NCBI RefSeq assembly: GCF_018332655.1
Contig: NZ_BOQL01000045.1
Location: 1 to 64,000 of the forward strand
Length of the DNA: 64,000 bases
Reading direction: 5' to 3'
Source: Actinoplanes auranticolor
GTDB taxonomy: Bacteria; Actinomycetota; Actinomycetes; Mycobacteriales; Micromonosporaceae
Positions within the stretch are counted from its first letter, which is position 1; the number at the start of each line of letters is the position of its first letter. A program made the translations under genes and the position numbers. This document shows, piece by piece, positions 53,885 to 63,464 of this stretch. A model generated the notes under the pieces. That model saw only the letters and a program-made list of their open reading frames with translations. It was not told the DNA's origin and searched no databases.

Positions 53885-53930
53885 GCCGTCACCCTATGCA
53901 GACTCCGCCACCCATCCGCGGCGAAACGGA

Positions 53931-53969
53931 CCGTGACCCCGCCCGGGGGGACAGCAGGCGAGGTCACGG
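53931..53969 (-). terminator. Probable terminator of the secreted repeat protein gene
   Basis: CCGTGACC (53931-53938) and GGTCACGG (53962-53969) form an 8-base perfect stem with a GC-rich interior, 17 bases beyond the stop of the secreted repeat gene on the minus strand. Confidence 0.55.
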
Positions 53970-53985
53970 CCGGTTCGAGGGCGGA

Positions 53986-55704
53986 TCAGGCGCGGCCGCT
54001 ACCGGCCGTCACCGAGGCCACCTGGGTGCCGGACAAGGGGCCGCCCAGATGGAGGCCGCCGCCCGCGTCCGTGCCCGACACCGAGCCGCCCGTGTAGATC
54101 CGGTACGACGTGCCCCGGGTCAGCGAGCTCAGGTCGAACAGCACGCCCTTGAACACGCGGGTGCTGCGGAACGAGGCCAGCTGGGTGCCGGACGCGGTGG
54201 CCAGGTGCACGATCGTGCCGGCCGGCTGGTTCGCGCCGAACGAGTACGCCACCCACGCCTGGCCGCCGGACGGCAGCCGGCTGGTCGACGCGGTCAGGCC
54301 GGTGGCCAGGATCGAGCCGCCGGTCATGGTCAGCGCGCCGTTGGAGTCCAGCCCGCCCTCGCCGCCGCCGCGGGTCGGTGAGCCGTTCGCGATGACCGTC
54401 CCGCCGGAGATGGCCAGGATGCCGTTGGAGTCGAGGCCGTCCGTGCCGCCGCTGACCGTCACGGTGCCACCGGTGATCCTGATGAAGGCGTTGGGCGCGA
54501 CCTGCATCTCGTTCACGCCCTCCTCGGCGGCGTTCACCGCGTCGTCGGTCGCGGTCACCGTGACCGTGCCGCCGGCGAGCGTGGTCTGCATGGCTTCCAG
54601 GCCCTCGTACGACCTGGTCACGGTCACGGTGCCGGCCGAAACGGTCAGGGCGGTGTCGGCGTGCACCGCGTCGTCGCCGCTGGCCACCGTCAGCGCGCCG
54701 CCGTCGACGGTGATCAGGTTGTTGGAGTTGATCCCGTCGTCGGACGCGTTCAGGTCCAGCTGCCCGTCGCTGACCACCACGCTGACGCCGGCCTTGACGG
54801 CCTTGGTGGAGGTCTCGCCCGGGGCCGTGGTGCTGCCCCCGCCGGTCGTCGCGGTCAGGCTGCCGCCGGCGACGATGACGTCGGTGGTCGCGCTGACGCC
54901 GTCACCGGCGGGTGCGGTGAGGGTACGGGCACCGCCGGCCAGGTAGACGTACCCCTCGGCGGCGTCGGCCGTCTCGTCGGACTTGATCGCGTCGCCGCCG
55001 GCCGTGACGCCCAGCGTGCCGCCGGTGTGCACGACGTAGTCCTGGCCGCGGACGCCGTCGTCCTTGGCCGTCACGGTGATCGTGCCCGAGTCGATGACCA
55101 GGCCGTCGTCGCTGGCGATGCCGTCGGCGGCGTTGCCGGTGACGCTCAGCGACCCGGTGCCGGTGATGGTGAGGTCGGCGGCGCTGGACAGGGCGGCCCC
55201 CGGATTCACCGCGGTCGTGTACGTCGCCGGATCGGTGAGCCGGTTCGTGGTCCCGTCGGCCAGCACCACCATGACCTCGTCGGCGGCGACCACCGACAGC
55301 GGCGCGGTGCCCGAGTCGGCGATGGTAACCCCGTTGAGGATCAGCCGTACCAGGCCGGTCCCGGTGCTGTTGACGACGATCCGCCCGTCGCTCAGCGAGC
55401 CGGTGAAGCGGTAGGTGCCGGCGGCGGTGACCGTGACAGTGCTGCCGCTGATCGTGACGCCGCTGCTGGTGGACGTGGCGCCGGAGCCGGTCAGGGTCAC
55501 GGCGGCGACGGCCGGCTCGCTCCAGACGTGGTCGGCCGGGTCGTCGTGGTCGGGGGCGTTCGCGGCCAGTGCCTGTGCCGCGGCGGGGCCTGCGGCGAGC
55601 ACGACCGGGCCGGCGCCCTGGGCGGCGGCGCCCGGGGTGAGGGCCAGGGCGCCGGCGAGGGCGGCGGTCAGGACGGGGGAACGGTGCAACAAATTCATGG
55701 GCAT
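53986..55704 (-). CDS. Secreted carbohydrate-binding-domain repeat protein (DUF4353-like)
   Basis: The 572-residue protein has a signal peptide (SPVLTAALAGALALTPGAAAQ) and then a long series of short beta-strand repeats rich in GGTVTVTA, SDDGINSNN and ATDDAVNA motifs. This is typical of the secreted family annotated as carbohydrate-binding domain-containing (DUF4353), predicted to form a parallel beta-helix. The Asp-Asp-Gly/Ala turns recur at regular spacing and may bind calcium. No catalytic motif is visible, so an adhesive or surface-binding role is more likely. TACCAT lies 6 bases before ATG 55704; a second ATG is at 55698. Confidence 0.8.
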   Translation of the reverse strand: MPMNLLHRSPVLTAALAGALALTPGAAAQGAGPVVLAAGPAAAQALAANAPDHDDPADHVWSEPAVAAVTLTGSGATSTSSGVTISGSTVTVTAAGTYRFTGSLSDGRIVVNSTGTGLVRLILNGVTIADSGTAPLSVVAADEVMVVLADGTTNRLTDPATYTTAVNPGAALSSAADLTITGTGSLSVTGNAADGIASDDGLVIDSGTITVTAKDDGVRGQDYVVHTGGTLGVTAGGDAIKSDETADAAEGYVYLAGGARTLTAPAGDGVSATTDVIVAGGSLTATTGGGSTTAPGETSTKAVKAGVSVVVSDGQLDLNASDDGINSNNLITVDGGALTVASGDDAVHADTALTVSAGTVTVTRSYEGLEAMQTTLAGGTVTVTATDDAVNAAEEGVNEMQVAPNAFIRITGGTVTVSGGTDGLDSNGILAISGGTVIANGSPTRGGGEGGLDSNGALTMTGGSILATGLTASTSRLPSGGQAWVAYSFGANQPAGTIVHLATASGTQLASFRSTRVFKGVLFDLSSLTRGTSYRIYTGGSVSGTDAGGGLHLGGPLSGTQVASVTAGSGRA

Positions 55705-55794
55705 CAATAGATGGTAGGACCGGAGCGCGCGTTCCGACCTCAGGGGTTGCGGTGAATCAATCGAGCGATGTCGATCAATGGGCACGCTGTCCGG

Positions 55795-55806
55795 GAGCTT
55801 AAGCTC
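55795..55806. promoter_or_regulatory. 12-base palindrome in the divergent gap
   Basis: GAGCTTAAGCTC is a perfect palindrome between the secreted repeat gene and the thrC riboswitch. A possible thrC -10 (TAAGGT, 55849-55854) lies further downstream. It may be a repressor site. Confidence 0.35.
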
Positions 55807-55872
55807 ACACCTCGGGATGCTTGGCAGCGCTTTGGCCGCCCACGCCGTAAGGTGTGGGGCACAACTGAATAC

Positions 55873-56008
55873 CTCATCCAGAGGGGCTGAGGGAACGGCC
55901 CGATGACGCCCCGGCAACCACCACACATGTCTCGATGACGAGGCCCACCGTGTGGCAGGTGCTAATTCCGTCCCCACGCGCGTCCACCGACGCCGGGGGA
56001 AAGATGAG
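55873..56008 (+). promoter_or_regulatory. SAM-I (S-box) riboswitch before thrC
   Basis: The class signature is plain: CTCATC (55873-55878) pairs with GATGAG (56003-56008) as P1. The conserved CAGAGGGGCTGAGGGA, CGGCCCGATGA and CCCCGGCAACC follow the first strand, and GCAGGTGCTAATTCC comes after a CCACAC/GTGTGG helix. It binds S-adenosylmethionine. The Shine-Dalgarno AAGGAG begins right after the P1 3' strand, so control of translation initiation is likely, rather than a terminator switch. Confidence 0.93.
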
Positions 56009-56021
56009 AAGGAGCCTCATT

Positions 56022-57302
56022 GTGACGTCCACCGTCGACGCCCCCCGCCAGTCCACCAGCCCCGCCCGCGCGCTCGTGTGCCGTGGTTGCGGCGCCGAGT
56101 TCCCGCTCGCCGCGCAGCACGCCTGTTACGAGTGTTTCGGCCCCCTCGAGGTCGCCTACGACCCCGCCGCGCTGGCCGCGGTCACCCGCGAGCAGATCGA
56201 GGCCGGCCCGCAGAACATCTGGCGCTACGCCGCCCTGCTGCCCACCGGCCAGGACCCGGCCACCCGCGTCACCCTCGACCCGGGCCTGACCCCGCTGGTC
56301 AGCGCCGCCGCGCTGGCCGCCGAGGTCGGCCTGCGGGCCCCGCTGTGGGTCAAGGACGACTCGGCCAACCCGACCCACTCCTTCAAGGACCGGGTCGTCT
56401 CGGTGGCCCTCACCGCCGCCCGCGAGCTGGGCTTCACCCGCTTCGCCTGCGCCTCGACCGGCAACCTGGCCAACTCCGTGGCCGCGCACGCCGCCCGGGC
56501 CGGGGTGCCGTCGATCGTGTTCATCCCGGGCGACCTGGAGCAGGGCAAGGTCATCACCACCGCGGTGTACGGCGGCGAACTGGTCGCCATCGACGGCTCC
56601 TACGACGACGTCAACCGGCTCTGCGGCGAGCTGGTCGAGACCGACGAGTTCGAGGACACCGCCTTCGTCAACGTGAACGTGCGGCCTTTCTACGCCGAGG
56701 GTTCGAAGACTCTGGGTTACGAAGTGGCCGAGCAGCTCGGCTGGCGGATCCCGGCCCAGGTGGTCGTGCCGATGGCCAGCGGCGAGCTGCTCACCAAGAT
56801 CGACAAGGCGTTCTCCGAGCTGGTGGAGATCGGCCTGGTCGAGGCCCCCGAGGGCGGCTGGACCGTCTTCGGCGCCCAGTCGGCCGGCTGCAACCCGATC
56901 GCCACCGCCCTGCACAACGGCACCGACCAGATCATTCCGGTGAAGCCGACCGGCATCGCCAAGTCGCTGAACATCGGCGACCCGGCCGCCGGCTCGTACG
57001 CCATCGAGGCCGTGACCCGCACCGGGGGCTGGATGGACTACGCCGACGACGACGAGATCCGCGACGCCATCCAGCTGCTCGCCCGCACCACCGGCGTGTT
57101 CGCCGAGACCGCCGGCGGCGTGACCGTGGCCGTGCTCAAGAAGCTGGTGGCCAGCGGCAAGCTCGACCCGGACAAGGAGACGGTCGTCTACAACACCGGC
57201 GAGGGCCTCAAGACGCTGGACGCCGTCGCGGGCCAGGTGGGACCGACCCACCGGATCAAGCCGTCGCTGCGCGGCGCCCGGGATGCCGGCCTGCTCGGGT
57301 GA
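56022..57302 (+). CDS. thrC: Threonine synthase
   Basis: This 426-residue PLP enzyme converts O-phosphohomoserine to threonine. It has an N-terminal zinc-ribbon-like segment (LVCRGCGAEF, HACYECFGPLE), the PLP lysine in NPTHSFKDRVV, the phosphate/substrate loop ASTGNLANSVAAHA and the glycine-rich VVPMASGELLTK. The GTG at 56022 has AAGGAG at 56009-56014, next to a SAM-I riboswitch. SAM control of threonine synthesis is less expected than control of methionine genes, since both pathways draw on homoserine. The gene stands alone, and a weak hairpin (57344-57363) follows. Confidence 0.95.
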   Translation: MTSTVDAPRQSTSPARALVCRGCGAEFPLAAQHACYECFGPLEVAYDPAALAAVTREQIEAGPQNIWRYAALLPTGQDPATRVTLDPGLTPLVSAAALAAEVGLRAPLWVKDDSANPTHSFKDRVVSVALTAARELGFTRFACASTGNLANSVAAHAARAGVPSIVFIPGDLEQGKVITTAVYGGELVAIDGSYDDVNRLCGELVETDEFEDTAFVNVNVRPFYAEGSKTLGYEVAEQLGWRIPAQVVVPMASGELLTKIDKAFSELVEIGLVEAPEGGWTVFGAQSAGCNPIATALHNGTDQIIPVKPTGIAKSLNIGDPAAGSYAIEAVTRTGGWMDYADDDEIRDAIQLLARTTGVFAETAGGVTVAVLKKLVASGKLDPDKETVVYNTGEGLKTLDAVAGQVGPTHRIKPSLRGARDAGLLG

Positions 57303-57541
57303 CACACAGTAGTCAGCACTCTGCCTAACGTCGAGAATTCCTACCCGCGAGGACTTGCGCGGGGATCTCCGGGTCGGCAGGATGCTCTACGCGGGAGGAC
57401 GCGACGCCGTACGTGGCCCCACTTTCGAGCTTGGCGACAATCTCCTAGGGGCCCAACGACCCAGTGCCGGAGGCGCTGTGCGCGCGTCCTCCCGACCAAA
57501 TCTCAGTCGCGGTCGGAGAGCCGGCGGCGCAGGCTGTCGGG
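57303..57541 (+). other. Gap between thrC and a GNAT gene
   Basis: The gap holds a short hairpin, CCCGCG (57344-57349) with CGCGGG (57358-57363), that may end thrC transcription. No clear ribosome site or -10 for the next gene is seen. Confidence 0.35.
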
Positions 57542-58486
57542 ATGCTGCGGATAGTCCCCCTCACCGACGAGCGGGCGGCCTACGCGATCGACCTGGCCGC
57601 CGCCGAAGCCGACACCCCCGACATCCCGTTCCGATCCTTCGAGACCTATCGTGCCCGGCTGCGACACGAGTGGCCCGGCAGCAAGACGGAGCAGTACCTC
57701 GCCGTCGACGACGGGACCCCGGTCGGCCACCTCGAGCTGTTCCTGCCGCAGCTCGACAACCTGGCCAACGTCATCGTGGAGCTCTTCGTCCACCCGGACC
57801 ACCGCCGCCGGGGAGCCGGGCGGGCCCTGCTCACCTTCGCGACACGGCGCACCACCGAGCTCGGCCGCCGGCACCTGATCGGCGAGGCTGTGGCGGCCGA
57901 TGCCTTCGCGAAAGCCGCGGGTGCGATCCCGGCCCTGGTGGAGATCCGCAGCCGGCTCGACGTCACGGGCCCCCTGCCCGACGACAGTCCCGCGGCGGCC
58001 GGCTACCGGCTCGTGCGATGGACTGACGAGGCGCCGGCGGAACTGCTGGACGACATCGGCTACCTGGACAGCCGGCTCAACGACGACGCGCCCACCGGCG
58101 ACCTGGCCGTGGAGTCCGAGAAGGTGGACGCGGCCCGGGTCCGTGCGGCCGAGGAGACACTGCGCCTGCGCAGGCGTACGACGTTCCACACCGGCGCGGT
58201 GCACGAGGACAGCGGGCGGCTCGTCGCCTGGACGATGATCGCCGGCGAGAACGACACCGGCTGGCACGCGTGGCAGAACATCACCATCGTCGACCCGGAC
58301 CACCGCGGGCACGGCCTCGGGCTGACGATCAAGAACCACAACCTGCGGTACGCCCGTACGGCCCGCCCCGGTCTGCGGGCGATCGACACCTCCAACGCGG
58401 AGGAGAACGAGCACATGATCCGGATCAACCGGGCGATGGGCTTCCGGCCGGTGGATCGCTGGACCCAGTGGCAGCTGACCGTCTGA
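57542..58486 (+). CDS. Two-domain GNAT acetyltransferase
   Basis: The 314-residue protein contains two GNAT folds in tandem. The N-terminal one has VIVELFVHPDHRRRGAGRAL with an intact acetyl-CoA loop (RRRGAG). The C-terminal one has NITIVDPDHRGHGLGLTIK with loop RGHGLG, then AIDTSNAEENEHMIRINR. This doubled layout is common in actinobacterial GNATs, some acting on mycothiol-like or aminoglycoside substrates; none can be named here. ATG 57542 is chosen because homologous folds start at MLRIVPLTDE. Its last 62 bases overlap the convergent HExxH gene. Confidence 0.83.
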   Translation: MLRIVPLTDERAAYAIDLAAAEADTPDIPFRSFETYRARLRHEWPGSKTEQYLAVDDGTPVGHLELFLPQLDNLANVIVELFVHPDHRRRGAGRALLTFATRRTTELGRRHLIGEAVAADAFAKAAGAIPALVEIRSRLDVTGPLPDDSPAAAGYRLVRWTDEAPAELLDDIGYLDSRLNDDAPTGDLAVESEKVDAARVRAAEETLRLRRRTTFHTGAVHEDSGRLVAWTMIAGENDTGWHAWQNITIVDPDHRGHGLGLTIKNHNLRYARTARPGLRAIDTSNAEENEHMIRINRAMGFRPVDRWTQWQLTV

Positions 58487-58916
58487 ACCGGCGCAGCCCC
58501 GGCCGCAGCGGGGCCTCCCGGTAACCGCCGTGCGCCAGGCCCGCGTGCCGCTCGAACGCGTTGCGCGTGCCGTACGTGCCGGTCATCGCCCACGAGTAGC
58601 CGCAGGACAGCCAGTACGCCGGCCAGAACAGCGGGCCGAGGACGGCGTACTGCCCGGCGTGCCGGCGCTCGTGGGCCAGCAGCGCGGCGCGGCTCTCGTC
58701 CAGCAGCCACTCGGCCGTACGCCGGGTGATGATCACCGAGCCGATCGTGAAGCAGGTCGCGGGCGGCACCCTGCGCCGGTAACCCTCCGCGATCAGGATC
58801 CCGCCGGGACCGCGGCGCACCCTGGCCCCGGTCAGCACAGCGACGCCCAGGCCGACCAGCGTGGTGCCGTTCACGGCGGTCAGGGCGGTGCGGGCCAGCG
58901 GCCACCGGGCGCCCAT
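58425..58916 (-). CDS. Small membrane protein with HExxH motif
   Basis: The 163-residue protein has an N-terminal membrane helix (ALTAVNGTTLVGLGVAVLTG). An AHERRHAGQYAVLGPLFWPA segment, in which HERRH matches the zinc-protease HExxH motif, is followed by a second hydrophobic stretch. A downstream third zinc ligand is not obvious, so protease activity is unproven. The ATG overlaps the stop of the upstream GNAT gene (TGATG). The C-terminal 20 or so codons overlap the convergent two-domain GNAT gene by 62 bases, unusual for this window. Confidence 0.6.
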   Translation of the reverse strand: MGARWPLARTALTAVNGTTLVGLGVAVLTGARVRRGPGGILIAEGYRRRVPPATCFTIGSVIITRRTAEWLLDESRAALLAHERRHAGQYAVLGPLFWPAYWLSCGYSWAMTGTYGTRNAFERHAGLAHGGYREAPLRPGLRRFRRSAATGSSDPPAGSPSPG

Positions 58917-59434
58917 CAGGCCCGCCGGCGCATCTGCAGCTCCAGCAGGCCCGGGATCACCGGATGCGGCACCCGTACGCCGGTGTCCTCGAAGCCCAGC
59001 CGCTCGTACGCCCGGACCGCGCGGTCGTTGCCGACCACGACCTCCAGCATCAGCTCGCCGCGGCCCATCGCCACCGACCACTCGGCCACCGCCTCGACCA
59101 GCTCGCGCAGCACGCCCCGGCCGCGGTGCGCGGGTGTGATGTAGACCGCGAAGACGACCGTCGCGCGCGGGTCCTCGGGCAGCACCGTGCCGCCCGCGTG
59201 GCCGATCAGCCGGCCCCCGGGGTCGGCCACGAACTGGGCCAGCTGGCCGCCGGTCGACGCCTGCGCGATCCGGCGCCGGTAGTCGGCGTGCGGCCGGGCG
59301 GCGGCCTGGGCCAGCGTCTCCAGGAAGGCCAGCGGGCTGTCGGCCAGCATCTCCAGTCGCAGCGCACGCATCCGGCCCGCGTCCGCGGGAGTGACCCGGT
59401 GCACGGTCATGGTGGGCGCGACAGTGCTGGTCAT
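58916..59434 (-). CDS. GNAT acetyltransferase
   Basis: The 172-residue single-domain GNAT has the acetyl-CoA loop in YITPAHRGRGVLRELVEAV and the C-terminal NDRAVRAYERLGFEDTGVR. The early stretch RALRLEMLADSPLAFLETLAQA is typical of general small-molecule or peptide N-acetyltransferases of actinobacteria. ATG 59434 is preceded by a purine-rich GGCAGG; ATG 59410 is an alternative. It is translationally coupled to the HExxH gene and divergent from groEL. Confidence 0.85.
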   Translation of the reverse strand: MTSTVAPTMTVHRVTPADAGRMRALRLEMLADSPLAFLETLAQAAARPHADYRRRIAQASTGGQLAQFVADPGGRLIGHAGGTVLPEDPRATVVFAVYITPAHRGRGVLRELVEAVAEWSVAMGRGELMLEVVVGNDRAVRAYERLGFEDTGVRVPHPVIPGLLELQMRRRA

Positions 59435-59523
59435 GCTGCCCTGCCTACCTCGTCGCCCAGGTGGGGGCAAGTCGGACGCCGATATGCGACCGCCGGGGGC
59501 ACCCCCGCGCGTGGTCCGTTCTG

Positions 59524-59550
59524 CTTGCACTCGCCCCGGCAGAGTGCTAA
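59524..59550 (+). promoter_or_regulatory. CIRCE element 1 (HrcA operator)
   Basis: CTTGCACTC-N9-GAGTGCTAA, with the exact 9-base spacer of CIRCE, upstream of groEL. HrcA repressor is expected to bind here until heat shock. Confidence 0.92.
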
Positions 59551-59558
59551 ACAAGTGA

Positions 59559-59585
59559 TTGGCACTCGCGCCACGTGAGTGCCAG
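59559..59585 (+). promoter_or_regulatory. CIRCE element 2 (HrcA operator)
   Basis: TTGGCACTC-N9-GAGTGCCAG lies 8 bases after the first element, also with a 9-base spacer and one mismatch at the end. Two tandem sites suggest tight repression. Confidence 0.9.
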
Positions 59586-59780
59586 CAGGTCGGGACGGTG
59601 GGGTCACGGCTGCGGCACCGCCATCGGTGCCGGGGCACGGGACCGGTCGTCGCGGGCTTTCCGGCTCGGCCTGAGGACGGACGTCACATCGCCAGGTGGT
59701 GACGTCCGCATGGTTCTCAACGTGCGGAATGCGGGGCCGGACCGGCCCGGCGCCGCGAATGTCCAGGAGGACAAAGCCGT

Positions 59781-61403
<1,623 letters not shown>

Positions 61404-61425
61404 GTCCTTCGCTTTTTTACGCAGG

Positions 61426-61451
61426 GGCGGGTCGCTTTCGGGCGGCCCGCC
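61426..61451 (+). terminator. groEL terminator
   Basis: A 10-base stem (61426-61435 with 61442-61451, one T-G wobble) with a 6-base loop is followed by a T/C-rich stretch, 23 bases after the groEL stop. Confidence 0.8.
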
Positions 61452-61476
61452 TTCTGCTTTGTCTCTGCTCCGCTTC

Positions 61477-61530
61477 GCATGGCTTCTGCTGGTTGCATGG
61501 CTTCTGCTGGTTGCATGGGTTCTGCTGGTT
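61477..61530 (+). repeat. Three tandem 18-base repeats
   Basis: Units of GCATGGCTTCTGCTGGTT start at 61477, 61495 and 61513; the third has one change. A partial fourth follows. Confidence 0.95.
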
Positions 61531-61538
61531 GCATGGTG

Positions 61539-61613
61539 GGGCTTGGGGGCGGGGATGCCCCACGCAGCCCGTCAAGCTTGATATCTGCGTGGGTCATCCC
61601 CGCCCCCAAGCCC
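61539..61613. repeat. 29-base near-perfect inverted repeat
   Basis: Arms 61539-61567 and 61585-61613 match at 28 of 29 positions around a 17-base spacer that itself contains the palindrome TCAAGCTTGA. The size suggests a mobile palindromic repeat (REP/MITE-like) or a very strong cruciform, beyond what a terminator needs. Confidence 0.85.
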
Positions 61614-61830
61614 GTTGTGGCTGGGCTTGCTGCTTTTGCGCGGTCTTAGTTCTTTCCGCGGGTCCTGCCTGGCTCTGCCCGCCCGCGCGTCCAGCTCTGC
61701 CCGGCCTGTCCTGCCTACCCGGCATGCCTGGCCCTCCCGCCGTGCGTCCAGGCTCTGCCCGGCCTACTTGGTCCTGCCCGCCCGGGCAGCTCTGCCCGGC
61801 CTGCCCGGCTCGGCTTGCCTGGTACTGCCC

Positions 61831-61950
61831 GCCCGGTCCGTCCGCCCTGCCGGCCGTACTGTCCGGTCCGCCGTGCCCGGTCCCCTTGCCCGGCCCCGCC
61901 CGGTCCGTCCGCTCTGCCGGCCGCACTGTCCGGTCCGCCGTGCCCGGTCC
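61831..61950 (+). repeat. 53-base direct repeat pair
   Basis: 61831-61883 and 61898-61950 differ at only two positions and are separated by 14 bases. This indicates local duplication in the low-complexity tract. Confidence 0.85.
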
Positions 61951-62020
61951 GCCCGGTCCGCCCCGTCCGGCCTGGCCTGGCTGTGTCCTGCCCGTCCGGC
62001 CTGGCCCGTCATGCTCGGCT

Positions 62021-62050
62021 AGCCCAGCCCAGCCCAGCCCAGCCCAGCCC
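62021..62050 (+). repeat. Six AGCCC microsatellite units
   Basis: AGCCC is repeated six times without interruption; length variation between strains is likely. Confidence 0.95.
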
Positions 62051-62334
62051 GCCCGGTCCGCTCCGCCCGGCCTGCCTAATCCTGCCCGCCCTGGCCCGCC
62101 CTGGCCTTGGCCGCCCTGCCCGGCCTGCCGGTCCGCTCCGCCTGGCCTGCCTGGTCCTGCCCACCCGGCCTGGCCCGCTCGGTCCGCCCCGGTCCTGGTC
62201 GCCCGGCGCTGCTTATCGGCTTGGCTCTGGGCGGCGGCCACTCATGGCTTGGGAGCCGTGCCAGCCGCCTTTGTCGGTGGGCGGGCTGCCGTGCGGCCGT
62301 TCGGCGCGCCATTCGTGCGGTTGGGTGGGGTGGG

Positions 62335-63453
62335 TTAGAGCTGTTTGCGGTACAGGAGGAAGACGCGTTCTACTCGGGCGGCTACGGCTTTGGCGTAGAA
62401 CGGGAGGGGGCCGACCCAGCCGATCTGGACCTGGTTGTGGCCGGCGGCTCTCTGGTCGGCGAGGCAGCGGCGTAGCAGCAGGGCGCCTATTCCAGAGCCG
62501 CGGGCGGCCGGTGCGGTGCCCATCGGGCCGAACCAGGACGGGCGGGACGAGCCGTAGGCGGCGAAGCCCAGGATCGTTCCGTCCTTGGCCAGCGCCAGGT
62601 GGCAGCCGGCCTGGTCGCGGCCGACCGAGTGGGTGATCTCGCCGGCCCAGCCCTCGCCGAAGTTCGCCAGGGTGAACCGGACCAGGGCCGGGACGTCCTC
62701 GGCGCCCGCTCGGCGGATGGTGATGCCCTCACCGGCCAGGCGTGCCTCGTCGTCGGCCGTTGCGCCCGGTGCTGCCCCGGAGGCTTCCGCCGTCAGGTCC
62801 ACGGTCATGTTCCAGGCGGGCTGGTCCTGTTCGAAGCCGAAGGCCATGGCCGCGCAGATCGCCGGGGTGTAGCGGACGTCGATGCCGGGCCAGGCGTAGT
62901 ACGGCGCGTTGCCGGCGATCACCACGTCGCCTGCCCCCAGTCCGGCCAGCGCACCCTCGACCCGGGACACCAGCGCCCGGGCCACGCCCCGGCGCCGCTC
63001 CTGCGGGTCCACGGCGATCAGATCGACGTGGCCGATCGAACGGTCCCGGTGTGACACCGAGCCCAGCACCACGCCGATCACCCGGCCGCCGGTCACCGAT
63101 ACCGGCTCGCCGGAGAGCGCCGCACCGGCCGCAGCCGAGCCCACGCCGGCCGCAGCCGCGTCAGCCGGGCCTGCAGAGGCCGGGCCTGCAGAAGCGGAGC
63201 CTGCAGAAGCGGAGCCTGCGAAAGCCGAGCCTGCGAAAGCCGGGTCCGCGTCGGCTGAGCGGAGGGCGATGAAGCCGGTGATTCTGCGGGGAGTGGGCGA
63301 CCAGCCTTCCGTGCCGGTGGTCTCGCGCAGGCGCAGCACGATCTCCGCGGCCTCGGCGGCGTCCTCCGGCAGGTCCAGGGCGGTCCGGCAGAGGGCCACC
63401 ACGGCGGGTACGTCGTCGTCGGTCAGTTCGGAGATCCAGAACTCGCTGTCCAC
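62335..63453 (-). CDS. Two-domain GNAT acetyltransferase with repeat insertion
   Basis: The 372-residue protein has two GNAT folds. The first has HVDLIAVDPQERRRGVARAL (loop RRRGVA), and the second has GFAAYGSSRPSWFGPMGTAP and ARGSGIGALLLRRCL (loop RGSGIG). Within the first, between the early strands and the acetyl-CoA loop, an Ala/Gly/Ser insertion of about 40 residues contains five 15-base DNA repeats (63167-63241). GTG 63453 starts 11 bases after the MFS gene stop, so both are probably cotranscribed. The substrate is unknown. A longer reading upstream would overlap the MFS gene. Confidence 0.82.
   Translation of the reverse strand: MDSEFWISELTDDDVPAVVALCRTALDLPEDAAEAAEIVLRLRETTGTEGWSPTPRRITGFIALRSADADPAFAGSAFAGSASAGSASAGPASAGPADAAAAGVGSAAAGAALSGEPVSVTGGRVIGVVLGSVSHRDRSIGHVDLIAVDPQERRRGVARALVSRVEGALAGLGAGDVVIAGNAPYYAWPGIDVRYTPAICAAMAFGFEQDQPAWNMTVDLTAEASGAAPGATADDEARLAGEGITIRRAGAEDVPALVRFTLANFGEGWAGEITHSVGRDQAGCHLALAKDGTILGFAAYGSSRPSWFGPMGTAPAARGSGIGALLLRRCLADQRAAGHNQVQIGWVGPLPFYAKAVAARVERVFLLYRKQL
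63167..63241 (-). repeat. Five 15-base tandem repeats inside the GNAT gene
   Basis: Units start at 63167, 63182, 63197, 63212 and 63227 and encode pentapeptides such as FAGSA and SAGPA. Being multiples of three, changes in copy number keep the frame. Confidence 0.95.
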
Positions 63454-63464
63454 AACCGCCGAAC

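Larger units (their letters stand above)
61404..62334. other. Repeat-rich non-coding stretch between groEL and a GNAT gene
   Basis: About 930 bases contain the groEL terminator, 18-base tandem repeats, a large inverted repeat and roughly 600 bases of low-complexity CTGCCCGGCC-like sequence. The plus strand is poor in A, and the minus strand is rich in GGGC/GGCC runs that could form G-quadruplexes. Open frames exist on both strands but are biased Pro/Ala/Arg/Gly strings without domains or ribosome sites, so I regard the region as non-coding. Confidence 0.7.

Noticed and set aside
61493..62338. Possible 281-residue Cys/Pro-rich protein in the groEL downstream region
   Set aside because: It translates tandem and low-complexity repeats, has no ribosome site, spans the inverted repeat, and the minus strand gives an equally long biased frame.
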